A DNA stretch of 64,000 nt from Caldifarciminota bacterium (GCA_020353055.1 CP070686.1:908218-972217), one strand, 5' to 3'. Shown: positions 34,719-44,363, counted from the first letter of the stretch. Notes: generated by a model from the letters alone, not told the origin. A program made the numbers and translations.

Positions 34719-35608
34719 CGGTATCTCTTTGCTCGTTCTTGAAAGAACTTGTGAAGTTTCGGCGTGAAATCGTCCATTGTCTGAAGATCAATACTATCTA
34801 TTCCTAAGGATTTTAGAAGTTGCTGTCTTCCGTGGACCTGCTGCAAGCGGTGCGCCCGATAAGCATCTAATAGTTTGCGTTCTCCTGTATCAATAGTCAC
34901 GATCTCCCCGGTTTCGGCATCTTCCAACAATACAAGCCCGATACGTGGTAACATATCCTCGACCGGATCGTTGATGGAAATAGCCACAAAATCGTGCCGT
35001 TGTGCAACAACGCCCATCGGTATGCGTAATTTCTCAGGTTCGAATCCACTGCCAATGAAATCACTGACAAAAAATAGTATTGCTCGTCGTTTGAGTATGT
35101 TCATGAGAAACTCAAGGGCCAAAATAGGATCTGTACCCTTACTCTGTGGTTCGAAGAAAAGAATATCGCGCACCAAACGTAAAACATGAAATCTTCCTTT
35201 CTTTGGGGGTACATATTTTTCCACTCGGTCGGTAAAGAACATAAGACCAACCTTATCGTTGTTCCGTACCGCCGAGAAAGCAAGTGTCGCCGCTATCTCA
35301 GCAGCTTGCTCAATCTTGAACTGTTTACGAGTGCTGAAGTGACCCGAACCAGAAGCATCAACACAAAGGATAACGATCAGTTCCCGGTCCTCTGCGAATT
35401 TCTTTACGTACGGCCTTCCCATACGGGCGGTGACTTTCCAGTCTATCGTCCTAACATCATCCCCTGGCAAGTATTCACGGACGTCGAGGAATTCCACTCC
35501 AGTTCCCTTAAACGTCGACTTGTACTCACCCGCGAACATGGTATTCACAAGCTTCTTCGTTCTTATCTCTATCTGCCGAATTTTTTTTAGAAACTCAGTC
35601 GCTAACAT
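34715..35608 (-). CDS. DUF58 domain protein of the BAT operon
   Basis: 297 aa, cytosolic. Contains the DUF58 core FKGTGVEFLDVREYLPGDD followed by VRTIDWKVTARMGRPYVKKF and a VWA-like ILCVDASGSGHFSTR. DUF58 proteins accompany MoxR ATPases, probably as partners that link the ATPase to VWA proteins. It is the second gene of the operon, 26 bp after moxR. Confidence 0.93.
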   Translation of the reverse strand: MLATEFLKKIRQIEIRTKKLVNTMFAGEYKSTFKGTGVEFLDVREYLPGDDVRTIDWKVTARMGRPYVKKFAEDRELIVILCVDASGSGHFSTRKQFKIEQAAEIAATLAFSAVRNNDKVGLMFFTDRVEKYVPPKKGRFHVLRLVRDILFFEPQSKGTDPILALEFLMNILKRRAILFFVSDFIGSGFEPEKLRIPMGVVAQRHDFVAISINDPVEDMLPRIGLVLLEDAETGEIVTIDTGERKLLDAYRAHRLQQVHGRQQLLKSLGIDSIDLQTMDDFTPKLHKFFQERAKRYR

Positions 35609-35634
35609 GCAGAAATAGAGTAATTTCTCATCAC

Positions 35635-36633
35635 TTACGGCACCTCGATACCGGCCAGGATCTTTTGTACTACATCATCGGTCGTTACCTCTTCGGCTTC
35701 TGCCTCGTAGGTAAGTATAATGCGATGTCTAAGAATATCTGTAGCCAACTCTTTGATATCTTCAGGTATTACAAACCCACGACGTTTCAGAAACGCCAAT
35801 GCCCGCGCAGTGGTCGCCAGATATATCGATGCCCTCGGTGACGCACCGTATCGTATCAGACCCTTTATTTCATCAAGACCGTATTCCTCTGGCTGCCGCG
35901 TGGCAAAAACAATATCGAGGATGTAATCCTTTATTTTATCGTCGATATAGATCTTTCTAGACAATTCACGGGCCCTAATTATCGCTTTGGGATTGATGAC
36001 CGCCTTGATTACCGGCTCGCCTGATACTGCTATCTGTTCCATGATCTCTTTCTCTTCGGCCTTGTTCGGATAAGTAATCTTTATTTTCAGAAGAAATCTG
36101 TCGATCTGGGCCTCGGGTAAAGGATAGGTACCTTCCTGTTCAATAGGATTCTGGGTAGCAAGCACCATAAATGGATCATCCAGCTTAAAGCTGGCTTCGC
36201 CAATGGTAACCTGCCTTTCTTGCATTGCTTCCAGCAATGCGCTCTGAACCTTGGGCGGTGTCCTGTTTATCTCATCGGCAAGGATGAGGTTGGCGAATAT
36301 TGGTCCCTTACTCACCGTGAATTCATTTGTGCGCTGGTTATAGATCATCGTACCGACGATGTCGGCTGGAAGCAGATCCGGGGTGAACTGAATACGGTGG
36401 AATTTCGTCCTTATGGCACTTGCCAGCGTACGTACCGCATAGGTCTTGGCCAAACCGGGAACACCTTCAATGAGTATATGCCCGTTGGCAATCAGACCAA
36501 CGAGCAACCTCGATACGAGATATTTCTGCCCAATAATTGCCTTACTTACCTCTTTCGTTACGGTCTGTACAATGATGCTCTCTTTTTCGATTTCCTCATG
36601 TATTCTCTTTATCTCATCTCTAACCTCTTGCAT
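35635..36633 (-). CDS. MoxR-family AAA+ ATPase
   Basis: Cytosolic AAA+ chaperone-like ATPase of 332 aa, first gene of the BAT operon. Walker A is EGVPGLAKT (about 57-65), Walker B LILADEINRTPP, sensor 1 VLATQNPIEQEGTYPLPEAQIDRF, and a sensor-2-containing lid follows. GAGGAGG precedes the ATG at 36633. It should act on the VWA proteins encoded downstream. Confidence 0.95.
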   Translation of the reverse strand: MQEVRDEIKRIHEEIEKESIIVQTVTKEVSKAIIGQKYLVSRLLVGLIANGHILIEGVPGLAKTYAVRTLASAIRTKFHRIQFTPDLLPADIVGTMIYNQRTNEFTVSKGPIFANLILADEINRTPPKVQSALLEAMQERQVTIGEASFKLDDPFMVLATQNPIEQEGTYPLPEAQIDRFLLKIKITYPNKAEEKEIMEQIAVSGEPVIKAVINPKAIIRARELSRKIYIDDKIKDYILDIVFATRQPEEYGLDEIKGLIRYGASPRASIYLATTARALAFLKRRGFVIPEDIKELATDILRHRIILTYEAEAEEVTTDDVVQKILAGIEVP

Positions 36634-36802
36634 AGTTCCTCCTCAAACTGATATATCAAAACCCGCTCAAATCTATAGATAATTCATTTTTTTGACAACG
36701 AAAATTCACCAAGGGTTTATCAATAATGCGTTCAACGTCCTGCGTCCATATTCTACCCGAAAATCTGACGCTGACAAGAGAGAATACTTAAAAAGGTCTA
36801 TA

Positions 36803-37435
36803 TTATTTAAGCAATATTACCTTATCCTGTAAATAAGCACCCTTGAAATAGGCTCTTATGAAATACACTCCTGGCGCGGCTGGAATACCGACAGCATCGA
36901 TGCCATCCCATGTCGATGTATAGTTCCCCGCCACCGTTTCCAGGTCCATCAGACTCATCACGAAGTGTCCCGCAGAATTGTATACAGCAATCTTTAGAGG
37001 ACCGGCAGAATTCACTGAGTAGTCTATTTTAACGGTCTGTGTGAATGGGTTCGGATACGCCGCCAATGAACTGATGCCATTTGGCACCGCTATTTCTATC
37101 TCATCGATCCCAACAGGCGCGACAGTGATCAATCCGATCATGCCAAGTGTCCAGTGAGGGGTGCAATAATATGGAAAAACACCACTCGAATCAAAGTGGA
37201 AGGTAAATGAATCATTGGGCGGCATTAGTCCCGAATCCCAGTACCCATCAGGCACGCCGCTTACCCCGCTGGTCGTCGTATGAGTAAGTGCACTCGTGTT
37301 TACCCAGAGAACGCTATCGCCTTCAGTAATATTCAAGGTATCGGGTTCATATGCCACGCCGATCATATTCACCTGATGAGTAGCACCAAAAACAAGCGTA
37401 GATAACATCAAGAACAAAACACCACTGTACTTCAT
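36803..37435 (-). CDS. Secreted cupredoxin with type IX-like sorting domain
   Basis: 210 aa. Signal peptide MKYSGVLFLMLSTLVFG, then a plastocyanin-like domain (about 20-106). Copper ligands are visible: His in ALTHTTTSG, Cys and His in YYCTPHWTLGM, and Met as the last residue of that motif. A short linker joins a sorting domain (AAYPNPFTQTVKI, VYNSAGHFVMSL, AAPGVYFIRA, end QDKVILLK). A type 1 copper protein delivered to the cell surface could carry electrons outside the outer membrane. It is 57 bp downstream of the terminator of the DOMON operon and probably separately transcribed. Confidence 0.9.
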   Translation of the reverse strand: MKYSGVLFLMLSTLVFGATHQVNMIGVAYEPDTLNITEGDSVLWVNTSALTHTTTSGVSGVPDGYWDSGLMPPNDSFTFHFDSSGVFPYYCTPHWTLGMIGLITVAPVGIDEIEIAVPNGISSLAAYPNPFTQTVKIDYSVNSAGPLKIAVYNSAGHFVMSLMDLETVAGNYTSTWDGIDAVGIPAAPGVYFIRAYFKGAYLQDKVILLK

Positions 37436-37492
37436 TACTACCCCCTTTCATTCAATTAGACAGTGCTTAGGGGTGATGCGTTTAAAAGAAAA

Positions 37493-37515
37493 GCCCTGCG
37501 CATGATGCGCAGGGC
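37493..37515 (-). terminator. Intrinsic terminator of the DOMON operon
   Basis: Perfect 10-bp stem GCCCTGCGCA / TGCGCAGGGC with a 3-nt loop. On the minus strand it is followed by TTTTCTTTT, directly after the second DOMON gene. Confidence 0.9.
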
Positions 37516-37542
37516 GGGTAGATCTTGATACCAGGATATCGT

Positions 37543-38070
37543 CTAAATGTCAATCTCCGTGGTGACCCTTACCGTGTGCAGCGCGTCGAAATCATCATCC
37601 GTACCCCAGGCGAGAATAACCACGTAAGACTCCCCTACGACGAGCACTTGATCCTGGAGATCACCTGAGTCAAGTGGAATGGTAAAACTAATCTCTGTAA
37701 TACCGGCGTCCTCGGTTCCAGCAATGTCTGCAACGTCATTCGTACCACCGAGAGTCGTGTCTGGTGCATGAGAGTGAAGACCCGTGCCCACATCGTCACG
37801 AACATACGCAGTATCGTTGACTACGTAGCCGATAATGATGTTTGCATCCTGCATACCGACGGTTGGATCGAAACCCACAGCAACCCAACCAACGGTCGTT
37901 GCGCTAACCTTCACCAGCAGACTATCCTCCGCATTGTTTGTCTTCCACATCAATGTAATGTCGCTCACCGTCTTGGTTTTGTAGCCGTCTACTGTGTCCT
38001 CATCTCCACCACAGCCTACAATCATTGCTGCCACCAGCAAGACTGCCAGCCCTATTCCAAAGAACTTCAT
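37543..38070 (-). CDS. DOMON-domain lipoprotein, copy 2
   Basis: 175-aa lipoprotein: signal peptide with lipobox AMIVGC (Cys at about 20), then a single DOMON-type domain (about 30-170) with LMWKTNNAEDSLLVKVSATTVGWVAVGFDP, MQDANIIIGYV and EISFTIPLDSGD. DOMON domains bind heme or sugar and often belong to electron-transfer proteins. It is about 60 percent similar by eye to the upstream copy and clearly arose by tandem duplication. An axial Met and His typical of heme DOMONs are partly present (GMQDANII, HSHAPDT). GGGAGG precedes the ATG. Confidence 0.82.
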   Translation of the reverse strand: MKFFGIGLAVLLVAAMIVGCGGDEDTVDGYKTKTVSDITLMWKTNNAEDSLLVKVSATTVGWVAVGFDPTVGMQDANIIIGYVVNDTAYVRDDVGTGLHSHAPDTTLGGTNDVADIAGTEDAGITEISFTIPLDSGDLQDQVLVVGESYVVILAWGTDDDFDALHTVRVTTEIDI

Positions 38071-38124
38071 GTATTACCTCCCTTGGACTTGATTACACCT
38101 AGATCCGTGGGGACGGTATGATAG

Positions 38125-38649
38125 TTACAGTTCGATCTCTGTCGAAGCATATACCTCGGGTGCATAGGCGTGGCTATCGTTATTGCCCCACGCGAGGAAA
38201 ACGAGATAAGATTCTCCAACTTCAAGAACAACGTCGTTAGGATCACCAGAATCGAGGGGAATCGTAAAAGTGATTTCTGTCCCCCCGTTTTCGGTACCGG
38301 CTTTATCAGCGACATCATCGGTGCCGTTAAAAGTGGTATCGGGTAAGTAAGCTTCCTCACCCGTTCCGATATTATCCTGAATGTAGACCGTATCACTGAC
38401 GACATAACCTGTGATTATGTTCGCATTTTGAAGACCACTGAGTGGATCAATATCAAAACCTACAAGCACCATGCCAACGGTTGTTGCGCTCACCTTAACG
38501 AGCAGACTATCCTGGCTACCATTGATCTTCCAGCTCAGAGTGATCCCTTGGACCGTCTTGCTTTCGTAACCACCATCATCATCACCACCGCAGCCAACCA
38601 TTACTGCTGCTGCAAGTAGAACTGCCAGCCCTATTCCTAGGTACTTCAT
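38125..38649 (-). CDS. DOMON-domain lipoprotein, copy 1
   Basis: 174-aa lipoprotein paralogous to the next gene: signal peptide MKYLGIGLAVLLAAAVMVGC, then a DOMON-type domain (ITLSWKINGSQDSLLVKVSA, GLQNANIITGYV, EITFTIPLDSGD). The start at 38649 is chosen for GGGAGG 7 nt upstream and for the signal peptide; a longer start at 38673 would add eight residues and overlap the barrel gene. The pair are in one operon 54 bp apart. Confidence 0.82.
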   Translation of the reverse strand: MKYLGIGLAVLLAAAVMVGCGGDDDGGYESKTVQGITLSWKINGSQDSLLVKVSATTVGMVLVGFDIDPLSGLQNANIITGYVVSDTVYIQDNIGTGEEAYLPDTTFNGTDDVADKAGTENGGTEITFTIPLDSGDPNDVVLEVGESYLVFLAWGNNDSHAYAPEVYASTEIEL

Positions 38650-38669
38650 ATCATACCTCCCTTTTTCCG

Positions 38670-39422
38670 TCAAAACCTTAGGAGACGCTGAATGTTGAAC
38701 CCGATATAGACGTCATTAGTCGTGGTTCCCAACATCAATCGCCTCGGACCTGTGTTCCAGCCATTACTGATCTGCAACATGAAACGATGACCATCCGTAT
38801 CGACCCGCAGACCCGTCGCAAAGTAATTTTCTGGCCCCGTGACCGCCTCTTCTTCCTCCAAAACCGGATAGTACTCACCGATCAGACTAATGCGTTCGAT
38901 CGGTCCGAACCACCAATCAAAACCCGCTTGGAGGCCAACACCCAATCCGAATTTCTCATTGTAGCCATCATAGCCAAAATTGACTACGGGCGAAAAGAAG
39001 TTTGCGATCCGGTAACTCTGTACCGCGATGCTATAGAAGAAATTGCCGTTTCTCTCACCGCCACGCTCAAAATTGAAATATTGCATATCCACCTGAAGCA
39101 TGAGAAATATCTGAGGTACGTGATAAGCGTAGGTAGCGCCGACTTTGTACTCACCCTCATGGGTCGTGTACGCCGCATTTAGCTCAAACCTACGGAACAT
39201 TGCGTATCTCAAACCGAAGTTGACATTTGCCCCGAAATCAAGTCCGAAGAAATTCTCAATAGGCTCTTCGGTCAACACCCCTCTGAATCTGTGCTGTACT
39301 TCGAAAAGCAATGACTTGCCATCAAGATTTGATGGCACCCTGAGATTCAACATACTTGTCTCAAAAGCAAGCAGTTGCGAACCCACAGCCAAAATGATTA
39401 CCGTTAAGACGATCTTTCTCAT
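38670..39422 (-). CDS. DUF5777-like outer-membrane beta-barrel protein
   Basis: 250 aa with signal peptide (MRKIVLTVIILAVGSQLLA). The rest is rich in alternating hydrophobic strands ending in an aromatic residue (LLRF), with LFEVQHRFRGVL near the start and SNGWNTGPRRLMLGT near the end, which I associate with DUF5777. It should form a small barrel in the outer membrane. It is encoded 22 bp after the Ig-like periplasmic protein and before two DOMON lipoproteins, suggesting a porin-lipoprotein complex that carries electrons or a ligand across the envelope (inference). Confidence 0.78.
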   Translation of the reverse strand: MRKIVLTVIILAVGSQLLAFETSMLNLRVPSNLDGKSLLFEVQHRFRGVLTEEPIENFFGLDFGANVNFGLRYAMFRRFELNAAYTTHEGEYKVGATYAYHVPQIFLMLQVDMQYFNFERGGERNGNFFYSIAVQSYRIANFFSPVVNFGYDGYNEKFGLGVGLQAGFDWWFGPIERISLIGEYYPVLEEEEAVTGPENYFATGLRVDTDGHRFMLQISNGWNTGPRRLMLGTTTNDVYIGFNIQRLLRF

Positions 39423-39444
39423 TAGATACTCCCGGATCGGCTAC

Positions 39445-39807
39445 TCATTCCGTTCCTTCTTCGGGCTGCTCTGCGCTGATAATCACCTCGGATTTTTTCC
39501 TACCAGATATATTGCAGTACGCAATCACGGCAACCTTATCACCTTCTTCAACATCCTTTACCTTATACATCACCTCATGCTGTTCGCCGTCAATCTGACG
39601 GGTAAATGTCTGTTCTATTCGCTTCTTTCCGTTCACTTCAACGACCACCTTGTTAACATAGTGCTTAGATGCGTTGTTTACGCTGTGCTCTATCACGGCG
39701 CTGAGAATTCCTGCATCACTATCATATTCCAATTCGACGTTTTTGGGCGGATGAGCGAAGAGCGGTACAGCCATCAGCAATATTAAAGCAGCGACGCATG
39801 CTTTCAT
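39445..39807 (-). CDS. Small periplasmic Ig-like protein
   Basis: 120 aa. Signal peptide MKACVAALILLMAVPLFA is followed by a beta-sandwich (HPPKNVELEYDSDAGILSAVIEHS, YVNKVVVEVNGK) with an acidic tail. It resembles the superoxide-reductase-like/desulfoferrodoxin fold family without its iron ligands. The start at 39807 has GAAGGGGG upstream; an in-frame ATG at 39822 precedes that site. It follows the two-helix membrane gene with a small overlap or 12-nt gap. Role unknown. Confidence 0.78.
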   Translation of the reverse strand: MKACVAALILLMAVPLFAHPPKNVELEYDSDAGILSAVIEHSVNNASKHYVNKVVVEVNGKKRIEQTFTRQIDGEQHEVMYKVKDVEEGDKVAVIAYCNISGRKKSEVIISAEQPEEGTE

Positions 39808-39818
39808 AATAACCCCCT

Positions 39819-40001
39819 TCATAAATAGTTGTAAAATATCACAAGCCCCAAATGTATAGAAGCAGCTATCATAGCGATCAATGCAACCAGCTTGTGGTAC
39901 TTTACCTTGAGCTTAATAACCCGCGTCCCGGTCAAAACCGCGAGTAACATGAATCCGAAGCTCACTATGCCCAACGGCATGATGAGGCCGGTTAAATCCA
40001 T
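39819..40001 (-). CDS. Small two-helix membrane protein (possible cytochrome b561-like anchor)
   Basis: 60 aa: two transmembrane helices (about 6-25 and 37-57). His residues at 36 (KYHKLVALIAM) and 48 (AASIHLGLVI) lie at one face of helix 2, reminiscent of the heme-b ligands of cytochrome b561 or ferric reductase-like proteins, but one helix is not enough to bind heme. GAGGAGG precedes the ATG at 40001. It is first in the operon with the Ig-like, barrel and DOMON genes, so it may be the inner-membrane link. Confidence 0.7.
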   Translation of the reverse strand: MDLTGLIMPLGIVSFGFMLLAVLTGTRVIKLKVKYHKLVALIAMIAASIHLGLVIFYNYL

Positions 40002-40029
40002 AGGCTTTACCTCCTCACTTTACTCAATA

Positions 40030-40057
40030 AGTATAAATATTACTACTTAATTGTCAA
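40030..40057 (-). promoter_or_regulatory. Promoter of the DOMON/DUF5777 operon
   Basis: Minus strand TTGACA (40057-40052), a 16-bp spacer and TATACT (40035-40030). It gives a leader of about 20 nt containing the GAGGAGG site. Confidence 0.8.
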
Positions 40058-40122
40058 TATATATCTGAACATGATCTGAAATTATGTCATACGAAGACTG
40101 TATGGGTGGTTGTAGCTTGGTG

Positions 40123-40683
40123 CTATTTGCCCTTGATCAATGAAAATGCTTCGGCACGTGTAGCGGCAGAACGCATAACTCCACGGATCGCCGAGGTTAC
40201 GGTCAGCGTGCCCGGTTTCTTCACCCCAATCATCGAAAGACACAGGTGTTCTGCTTCGATAATGACCATAACACCCATCGGTGAGAGATTTGCCATCAGG
40301 AAATCAGCTATTTCGTGGGTCAATCTTTCTTGCAGCAGCGGTCTCCTGGCCATGACATCGATCACTCTCACCAAACTGGAAAACCCGGTGATCTTATTCT
40401 CCTTGGGGATATATACTACATGGGCCTTGCCAAAAAAAGGCAGCAGGTGATGCTCACAGATCGAATAGAAAGGAATGTCCTTGATGATTATCATCTCATC
40501 TTCGTTCTTTGTCTTGTACGTCTTCAGCTCTTTCTTCGGATCCTTTCGGACACCCGAGAATATCTCCTCGTACATACAGGCAACACGGCGCGGGGTGTCC
40601 TTCAACCCATCGCGGCCCTTGTTCTCGCCGATCGCGCTCAGTATATCACTTACTGCTTTTTCTATCTTTTTTTTGTCGATCAT
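40123..40683 (-). CDS. folE: GTP cyclohydrolase I
   Basis: First enzyme of folate (and queuosine or tetrahydropterin) biosynthesis: GTP to 7,8-dihydroneopterin triphosphate. 186 aa, the normal length. Zinc ligands C76 and H79 lie in CEHHLLPF and C148 in AEHLC. The substrate motifs GKAHVVYIP and [14 protein letters not shown] are present. It overlaps the ftsH end by 38 nt, so it is the last gene of the tilS-hpt-ftsH-folE operon. Decamer, cytosolic. Confidence 0.95.
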   Translation of the reverse strand: MIDKKKIEKAVSDILSAIGENKGRDGLKDTPRRVACMYEEIFSGVRKDPKKELKTYKTKNEDEMIIIKDIPFYSICEHHLLPFFGKAHVVYIPKENKITGFSSLVRVIDVMARRPLLQERLTHEIADFLMANLSPMGVMVIIEAEHLCLSMIGVKKPGTLTVTSAIRGVMRSAATRAEAFSLIKGK

Positions 40684-42505
40684 CTTTTAATATACTGTCT
40701 ATCTCTTCACCCGACAATATCTCCTTTTCAAGGAGCGTTTTGGCCAGAATCTTGAGTTTACTCAGATTCTTCTTGACAATTGATTCCGCTTTCCTCTCGG
40801 CCACATCGACGATCTGCTTGATCTCTTCATCAATCTCCCGCGCCGTTGTTTCAGAATAATCACGATGCATGCCGATCTCGCGGCCGAGAAAGATCTCCTC
40901 CTGCTTCTCTCCATAGGTAAGGGGACCAAGCTTATCGCTCATGCCCCACTCACAAACCATCTTCCTGGCTAACTTCGTTGCCTTTTCGATATCATTACCA
41001 GCACCGGTGGAGAGATCGCCAAGGATAAGCTTTTCCGCAGCCCTTCCACCGAGCATGAATGCGAGCTGGTTCATACAATACGCCTTAGAGTATGTCCTGC
41101 GTTCATCAATCGGCAACGCCTGGGTCAATCCCAATGCCATACCACGCGGGATTATCGTAACCTTGTGTATCGGATCCATACCCGGCAGGGACTTACCAAC
41201 GAGTACATGACCGCATTCATGACACGCGATGAGCTTCTTCTCATCCTCAGATATCAACAAACTCTTACGCTCAACACCCATCAAGATCTTGTCTTTTGCA
41301 TCCTCGAATTCGGCCATCGTAACCTTCTCTTTGTCACGTCGCGCTGCCAGCAGGGCCGCTTCATTGACCATGTTGGAAAGATCAGCCCCTGAAAAACCAG
41401 GTGTGCCGCGTGCCAGGACATTCAGATCGACGCTTTCATCAATGGGTGTCTTACGTGTGTGCACTTTTAAAATCCCCAAACGACCACGAATGTCGGGTCG
41501 GTCCAGCACAACGACCCGGTCAAACCTGCCGGGCCTCAATAATGCAGGATCGAGGATATCCGGACGGTTTGTCGCTGCCATCAATATTACACCCTCGTTC
41601 ACCTCAAATCCATCCATCTCAACGAGCAGTTGATTCAACGTCTGTTCGCGTTCATCGTGACCACCGCCCAAACCAGCGCCACGTAACCTTCCGACCGCAT
41701 CGATCTCATCGATGAATATGATACAAGGCGAATTCTTCTTAGCCTGATCAAACAAATCCCTCACCCGTGATGCACCGACGCCGACGAACATTTCCACAAA
41801 ATCCGAACCACTTATGGAGATAAATGGTACGCCTGCCTCGCCGGCCACTGCCCTGGCCATCAGCGTTTTGCCAGTACCGGGCGGCCCGAGCAGTAAAACA
41901 CCTTTGGGAATGCGTCCACCTAAACGTGTGAATTTTCTTGGGGCCTTCAGGAATTCTATGACTTCGGTCAATTCCTCCTTTGCTTCATCCACTCCCGCAA
42001 CATCTTTGAATGTAACATTCAATCTGCTCTCGAGAAGAACCTTGGCGCGACTGCGCCCAAACCCGAGTGCACGATTCTGTCCGGACTGCATTTGCCGGAT
42101 GAAGAATATCCACACGCCTATCAGGAGCAGCCACGGTAATACACTCACGAGAATACCTCCCCACCCCGATTTCTGCTTCACGGTGACCGTCACATTGTAC
42201 TTGACCAATTCGTTAGCCAGGGCAGGATCATCGAACGGGATCAAGGTGGCGAATTCAGAAAATGCTCCTTTGTCCTCGACATTAATCGCTGTTTTCAACT
42301 TACCTTTGATAGATTTTTCGGTTATTGTAACTTCGGTAACATTTTTCTGACGCAACTCCTGGAGAAACAATGAATACGGAATATCAGCACTCTTGCCTCC
42401 GCGGTTCGAAAATTGTAATACAACATACAACGGAATGGCAATGATGAGCACCCAAACCAATATCGTCGTAATTGCATTCCGCTTCGTCGGTGGTTTATTA
42501 ATCAT
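40646..42505 (-). CDS. ftsH: ATP-dependent zinc metalloprotease FtsH
   Basis: Membrane-anchored AAA+ protease of 619 aa that degrades misfolded and regulatory proteins. Helix 1 (about 13-30), an extracytoplasmic domain, helix 2 (about 118-136), AAA domain with Walker A GPPGTGKT (207-214), Walker B IIFIDEID (about 262-269), arginine finger region and protease site HECGH (429-433); the usual HEAGH has Ala in place of Cys. Zinc and active Glu are therefore intact. It overlaps hpt by 8 nt at its start, in the order tilS-hpt-ftsH common in bacteria. Confidence 0.97.
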   Translation of the reverse strand: MINKPPTKRNAITTILVWVLIIAIPLYVVLQFSNRGGKSADIPYSLFLQELRQKNVTEVTITEKSIKGKLKTAINVEDKGAFSEFATLIPFDDPALANELVKYNVTVTVKQKSGWGGILVSVLPWLLLIGVWIFFIRQMQSGQNRALGFGRSRAKVLLESRLNVTFKDVAGVDEAKEELTEVIEFLKAPRKFTRLGGRIPKGVLLLGPPGTGKTLMARAVAGEAGVPFISISGSDFVEMFVGVGASRVRDLFDQAKKNSPCIIFIDEIDAVGRLRGAGLGGGHDEREQTLNQLLVEMDGFEVNEGVILMAATNRPDILDPALLRPGRFDRVVVLDRPDIRGRLGILKVHTRKTPIDESVDLNVLARGTPGFSGADLSNMVNEAALLAARRDKEKVTMAEFEDAKDKILMGVERKSLLISEDEKKLIACHECGHVLVGKSLPGMDPIHKVTIIPRGMALGLTQALPIDERRTYSKAYCMNQLAFMLGGRAAEKLILGDLSTGAGNDIEKATKLARKMVCEWGMSDKLGPLTYGEKQEEIFLGREIGMHRDYSETTAREIDEEIKQIVDVAERKAESIVKKNLSKLKILAKTLLEKEILSGEEIDSILKDDRQKKDRKSSK

Positions 42506-43004
42506 CTAAAACTCCTATATATTTTAAGTTTCGGTAACGGTTGTCAAAATCCAGCCCGTAGCCGACAACGAACAATCCCGGAATTGTAAAACCAACATAT
42601 TTCAACGGCACCTCGACCACGCGTCTTTCTTCCTTATTCAGCAACGAGCAGACGACTATACTACGCGGCTTTCGAGTGTGCAAATTATCAAGTATGTATT
42701 TGACAGTACGCCCCGTGTCAATAATATCCTCAACCAGAATCACATCACGATCCTCGATATTCAAAGAAAGGTCATGAGTAATTCGAACCACACCGCTCGA
42801 TTCGGTTCCATTATAACTATGTATAGACAGAAAATCAACTTCCACAGGAATATCTATTTCCCTCAGCAGATCGGCGAGGAACATGAAAGCGCCTTTCAAT
42901 ACGCCGATCAGGACAGGGTTTCGGTCCTTGTACTCCGCATTTATGAGCCGTCCGATTTGCGCAACTTTTTTCTTTATGTCATCATCTTTTATTAATATGT
43001 TCAT
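42498..43004 (-). CDS. hpt: Hypoxanthine phosphoribosyltransferase
   Basis: Purine-salvage enzyme of 168 aa that makes IMP/GMP from hypoxanthine or guanine with PRPP. The PRPP motif is [13 protein letters not shown] (about 92-104); the N-terminal region contains [13 protein letters not shown] and the C-terminal region [18 protein letters not shown], as in bacterial Hpt. The start at 43004 (MNILIKDDD) fits the family length; a longer frame to 43145 reads tilS sequence in another frame. It overlaps tilS by 23 nt and ftsH by 8 nt. Confidence 0.95.
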   Translation of the reverse strand: MNILIKDDDIKKKVAQIGRLINAEYKDRNPVLIGVLKGAFMFLADLLREIDIPVEVDFLSIHSYNGTESSGVVRITHDLSLNIEDRDVILVEDIIDTGRTVKYILDNLHTRKPRSIVVCSLLNKEERRVVEVPLKYVGFTIPGLFVVGYGLDFDNRYRNLKYIGVLDD

Positions 43005-44358
43005 ATTCCACCGCCAGAATATTCTTCGTCTTGTCGCCCACGAATCCCCGGTAAGCACGCTTGAAACCAATAACCCAAAGTATGCCTTTCTGATCACAGA
43101 GCAACAATGTCTCATCGCGCTTGCGGGGTACAATCCTCTGCTCACTGAAAACTTTCTTCAACTTCTTCCTGCCCACTTTCGTCTCTATCGTATCGCCCGG
43201 CTTCTTGTTTCTGACGTAGAGCGGTAAACTGAGTTGGGACAAATCAAAAATCTCTCGATTTCGTGCCATTTTTCTCTTGCCATATTCTTTGCCAACCCCT
43301 ATTTTTAAAAGATAGTCACCTATTGACAGGGAGCTACTATTTATATCGACAGTCTTCCGGACAGTCCTTTCGGGGCTCGCATGTCCAATCACTATACTCT
43401 CATACTCACGTTGAGCATACAACCCCTTTGGCAGACTTATTTTCTTGCTGTGCTCTTTATCTGTTAGACTGACAATTGCGTAGTAATGTTTACTTTCGTA
43501 GCCCTCAAGACTTCCGCACAGTTCTTCTATCACTTTCATTACCAGTCGAATTGTGACCGGGTTATTATAGCGCATAAGGGTATTTATGTCAAGGACAGCA
43601 CATTCTTTTTCAATCTTGACTACTTTCTTGTATACCTTTTTTGCATTTTTCCATATATATTCATCGTCATACTTCAGGATCTGACACTCTCTTCTGATCG
43701 TTTCGTGCATTTCTGGATTCAGTTTTAGAAGAACCGGCAGCACCTTCATCCGCATGATATTACGGCGGTATTCAAGTGACTGATTTGATCTATCAATGAC
43801 ATAGCGGAGTCGTCTGACTTTAAGGTAATTCAGAATATCAGCTTTTTTGCAGTTCAATAAGGGTCTGACGAACGGGGGTCGATGTGCCGGAATAGACCTC
43901 AGTCCAGCCGTTCCGCTACCCCGCAGCAAATTGAGCAAGAATGTCTCAACAAGATCATCGAGATTATGCCCGAGTACGATGCGCTCAGCACCTGTCTTCT
44001 CCAGATGTAACCTCAGTGCATCGTAACGTGCAGCCCTCGCGGCGGCTTCTACGCCAAGCCCTTTTTTCTTGATTCTGACTGGCAGAATTTTGCATTCGGC
44101 TCTGTACCGTTCCGCATATTCCTTTGCTATCGCTTCTTCCCGCCGTAGCATACGCTGCGGGCGTAGACCATGATTGACATAGACTAACTCAAAATCGATT
44201 GTATCCTTGTATATATTATGAAGCACATCCAGCAGGCACACTGAATCCGGACCCGAAGAAAACCCTATCAGCGCCTTCGATACATTTGCGAACATCCCGT
44301 ATTCTTCGATTGTCGCTTCCACTTTCTTCATCAAGCTATCTGATATCGAAGGGCTCAT
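42982..44358 (-). CDS. tilS: tRNA(Ile)-lysidine synthetase
   Basis: Cytosolic enzyme of 458 aa that modifies the wobble C of the AUA-reading tRNA-Ile. The PP-loop motif reads GFSSGPDSVC (about 32-41), with the more usual SGGxDS changed to SSGPDS. Further motifs VYVNHGLRP and VLGHNLDDLVETFLLNLLRG are typical. The C-terminal domain is also present, so it is full length. It is preceded by a strong promoter whose -10 box ends 5 nt before the ATG, so the mRNA appears leaderless. First gene of the tilS-hpt-ftsH-folE operon. Confidence 0.93.
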   Translation of the reverse strand: MSPSISDSLMKKVEATIEEYGMFANVSKALIGFSSGPDSVCLLDVLHNIYKDTIDFELVYVNHGLRPQRMLRREEAIAKEYAERYRAECKILPVRIKKKGLGVEAAARAARYDALRLHLEKTGAERIVLGHNLDDLVETFLLNLLRGSGTAGLRSIPAHRPPFVRPLLNCKKADILNYLKVRRLRYVIDRSNQSLEYRRNIMRMKVLPVLLKLNPEMHETIRRECQILKYDDEYIWKNAKKVYKKVVKIEKECAVLDINTLMRYNNPVTIRLVMKVIEELCGSLEGYESKHYYAIVSLTDKEHSKKISLPKGLYAQREYESIVIGHASPERTVRKTVDINSSSLSIGDYLLKIGVGKEYGKRKMARNREIFDLSQLSLPLYVRNKKPGDTIETKVGRKKLKKVFSEQRIVPRKRDETLLLCDQKGILWVIGFKRAYRGFVGDKTKNILAVEYEHINKR

Positions 44359-44363
44359 CCTAT

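Noticed and set aside
43005-43145. Hpt extension of 47 residues
   Set aside because: It is read through tilS in another frame; the family starts at MNILIKDDD.
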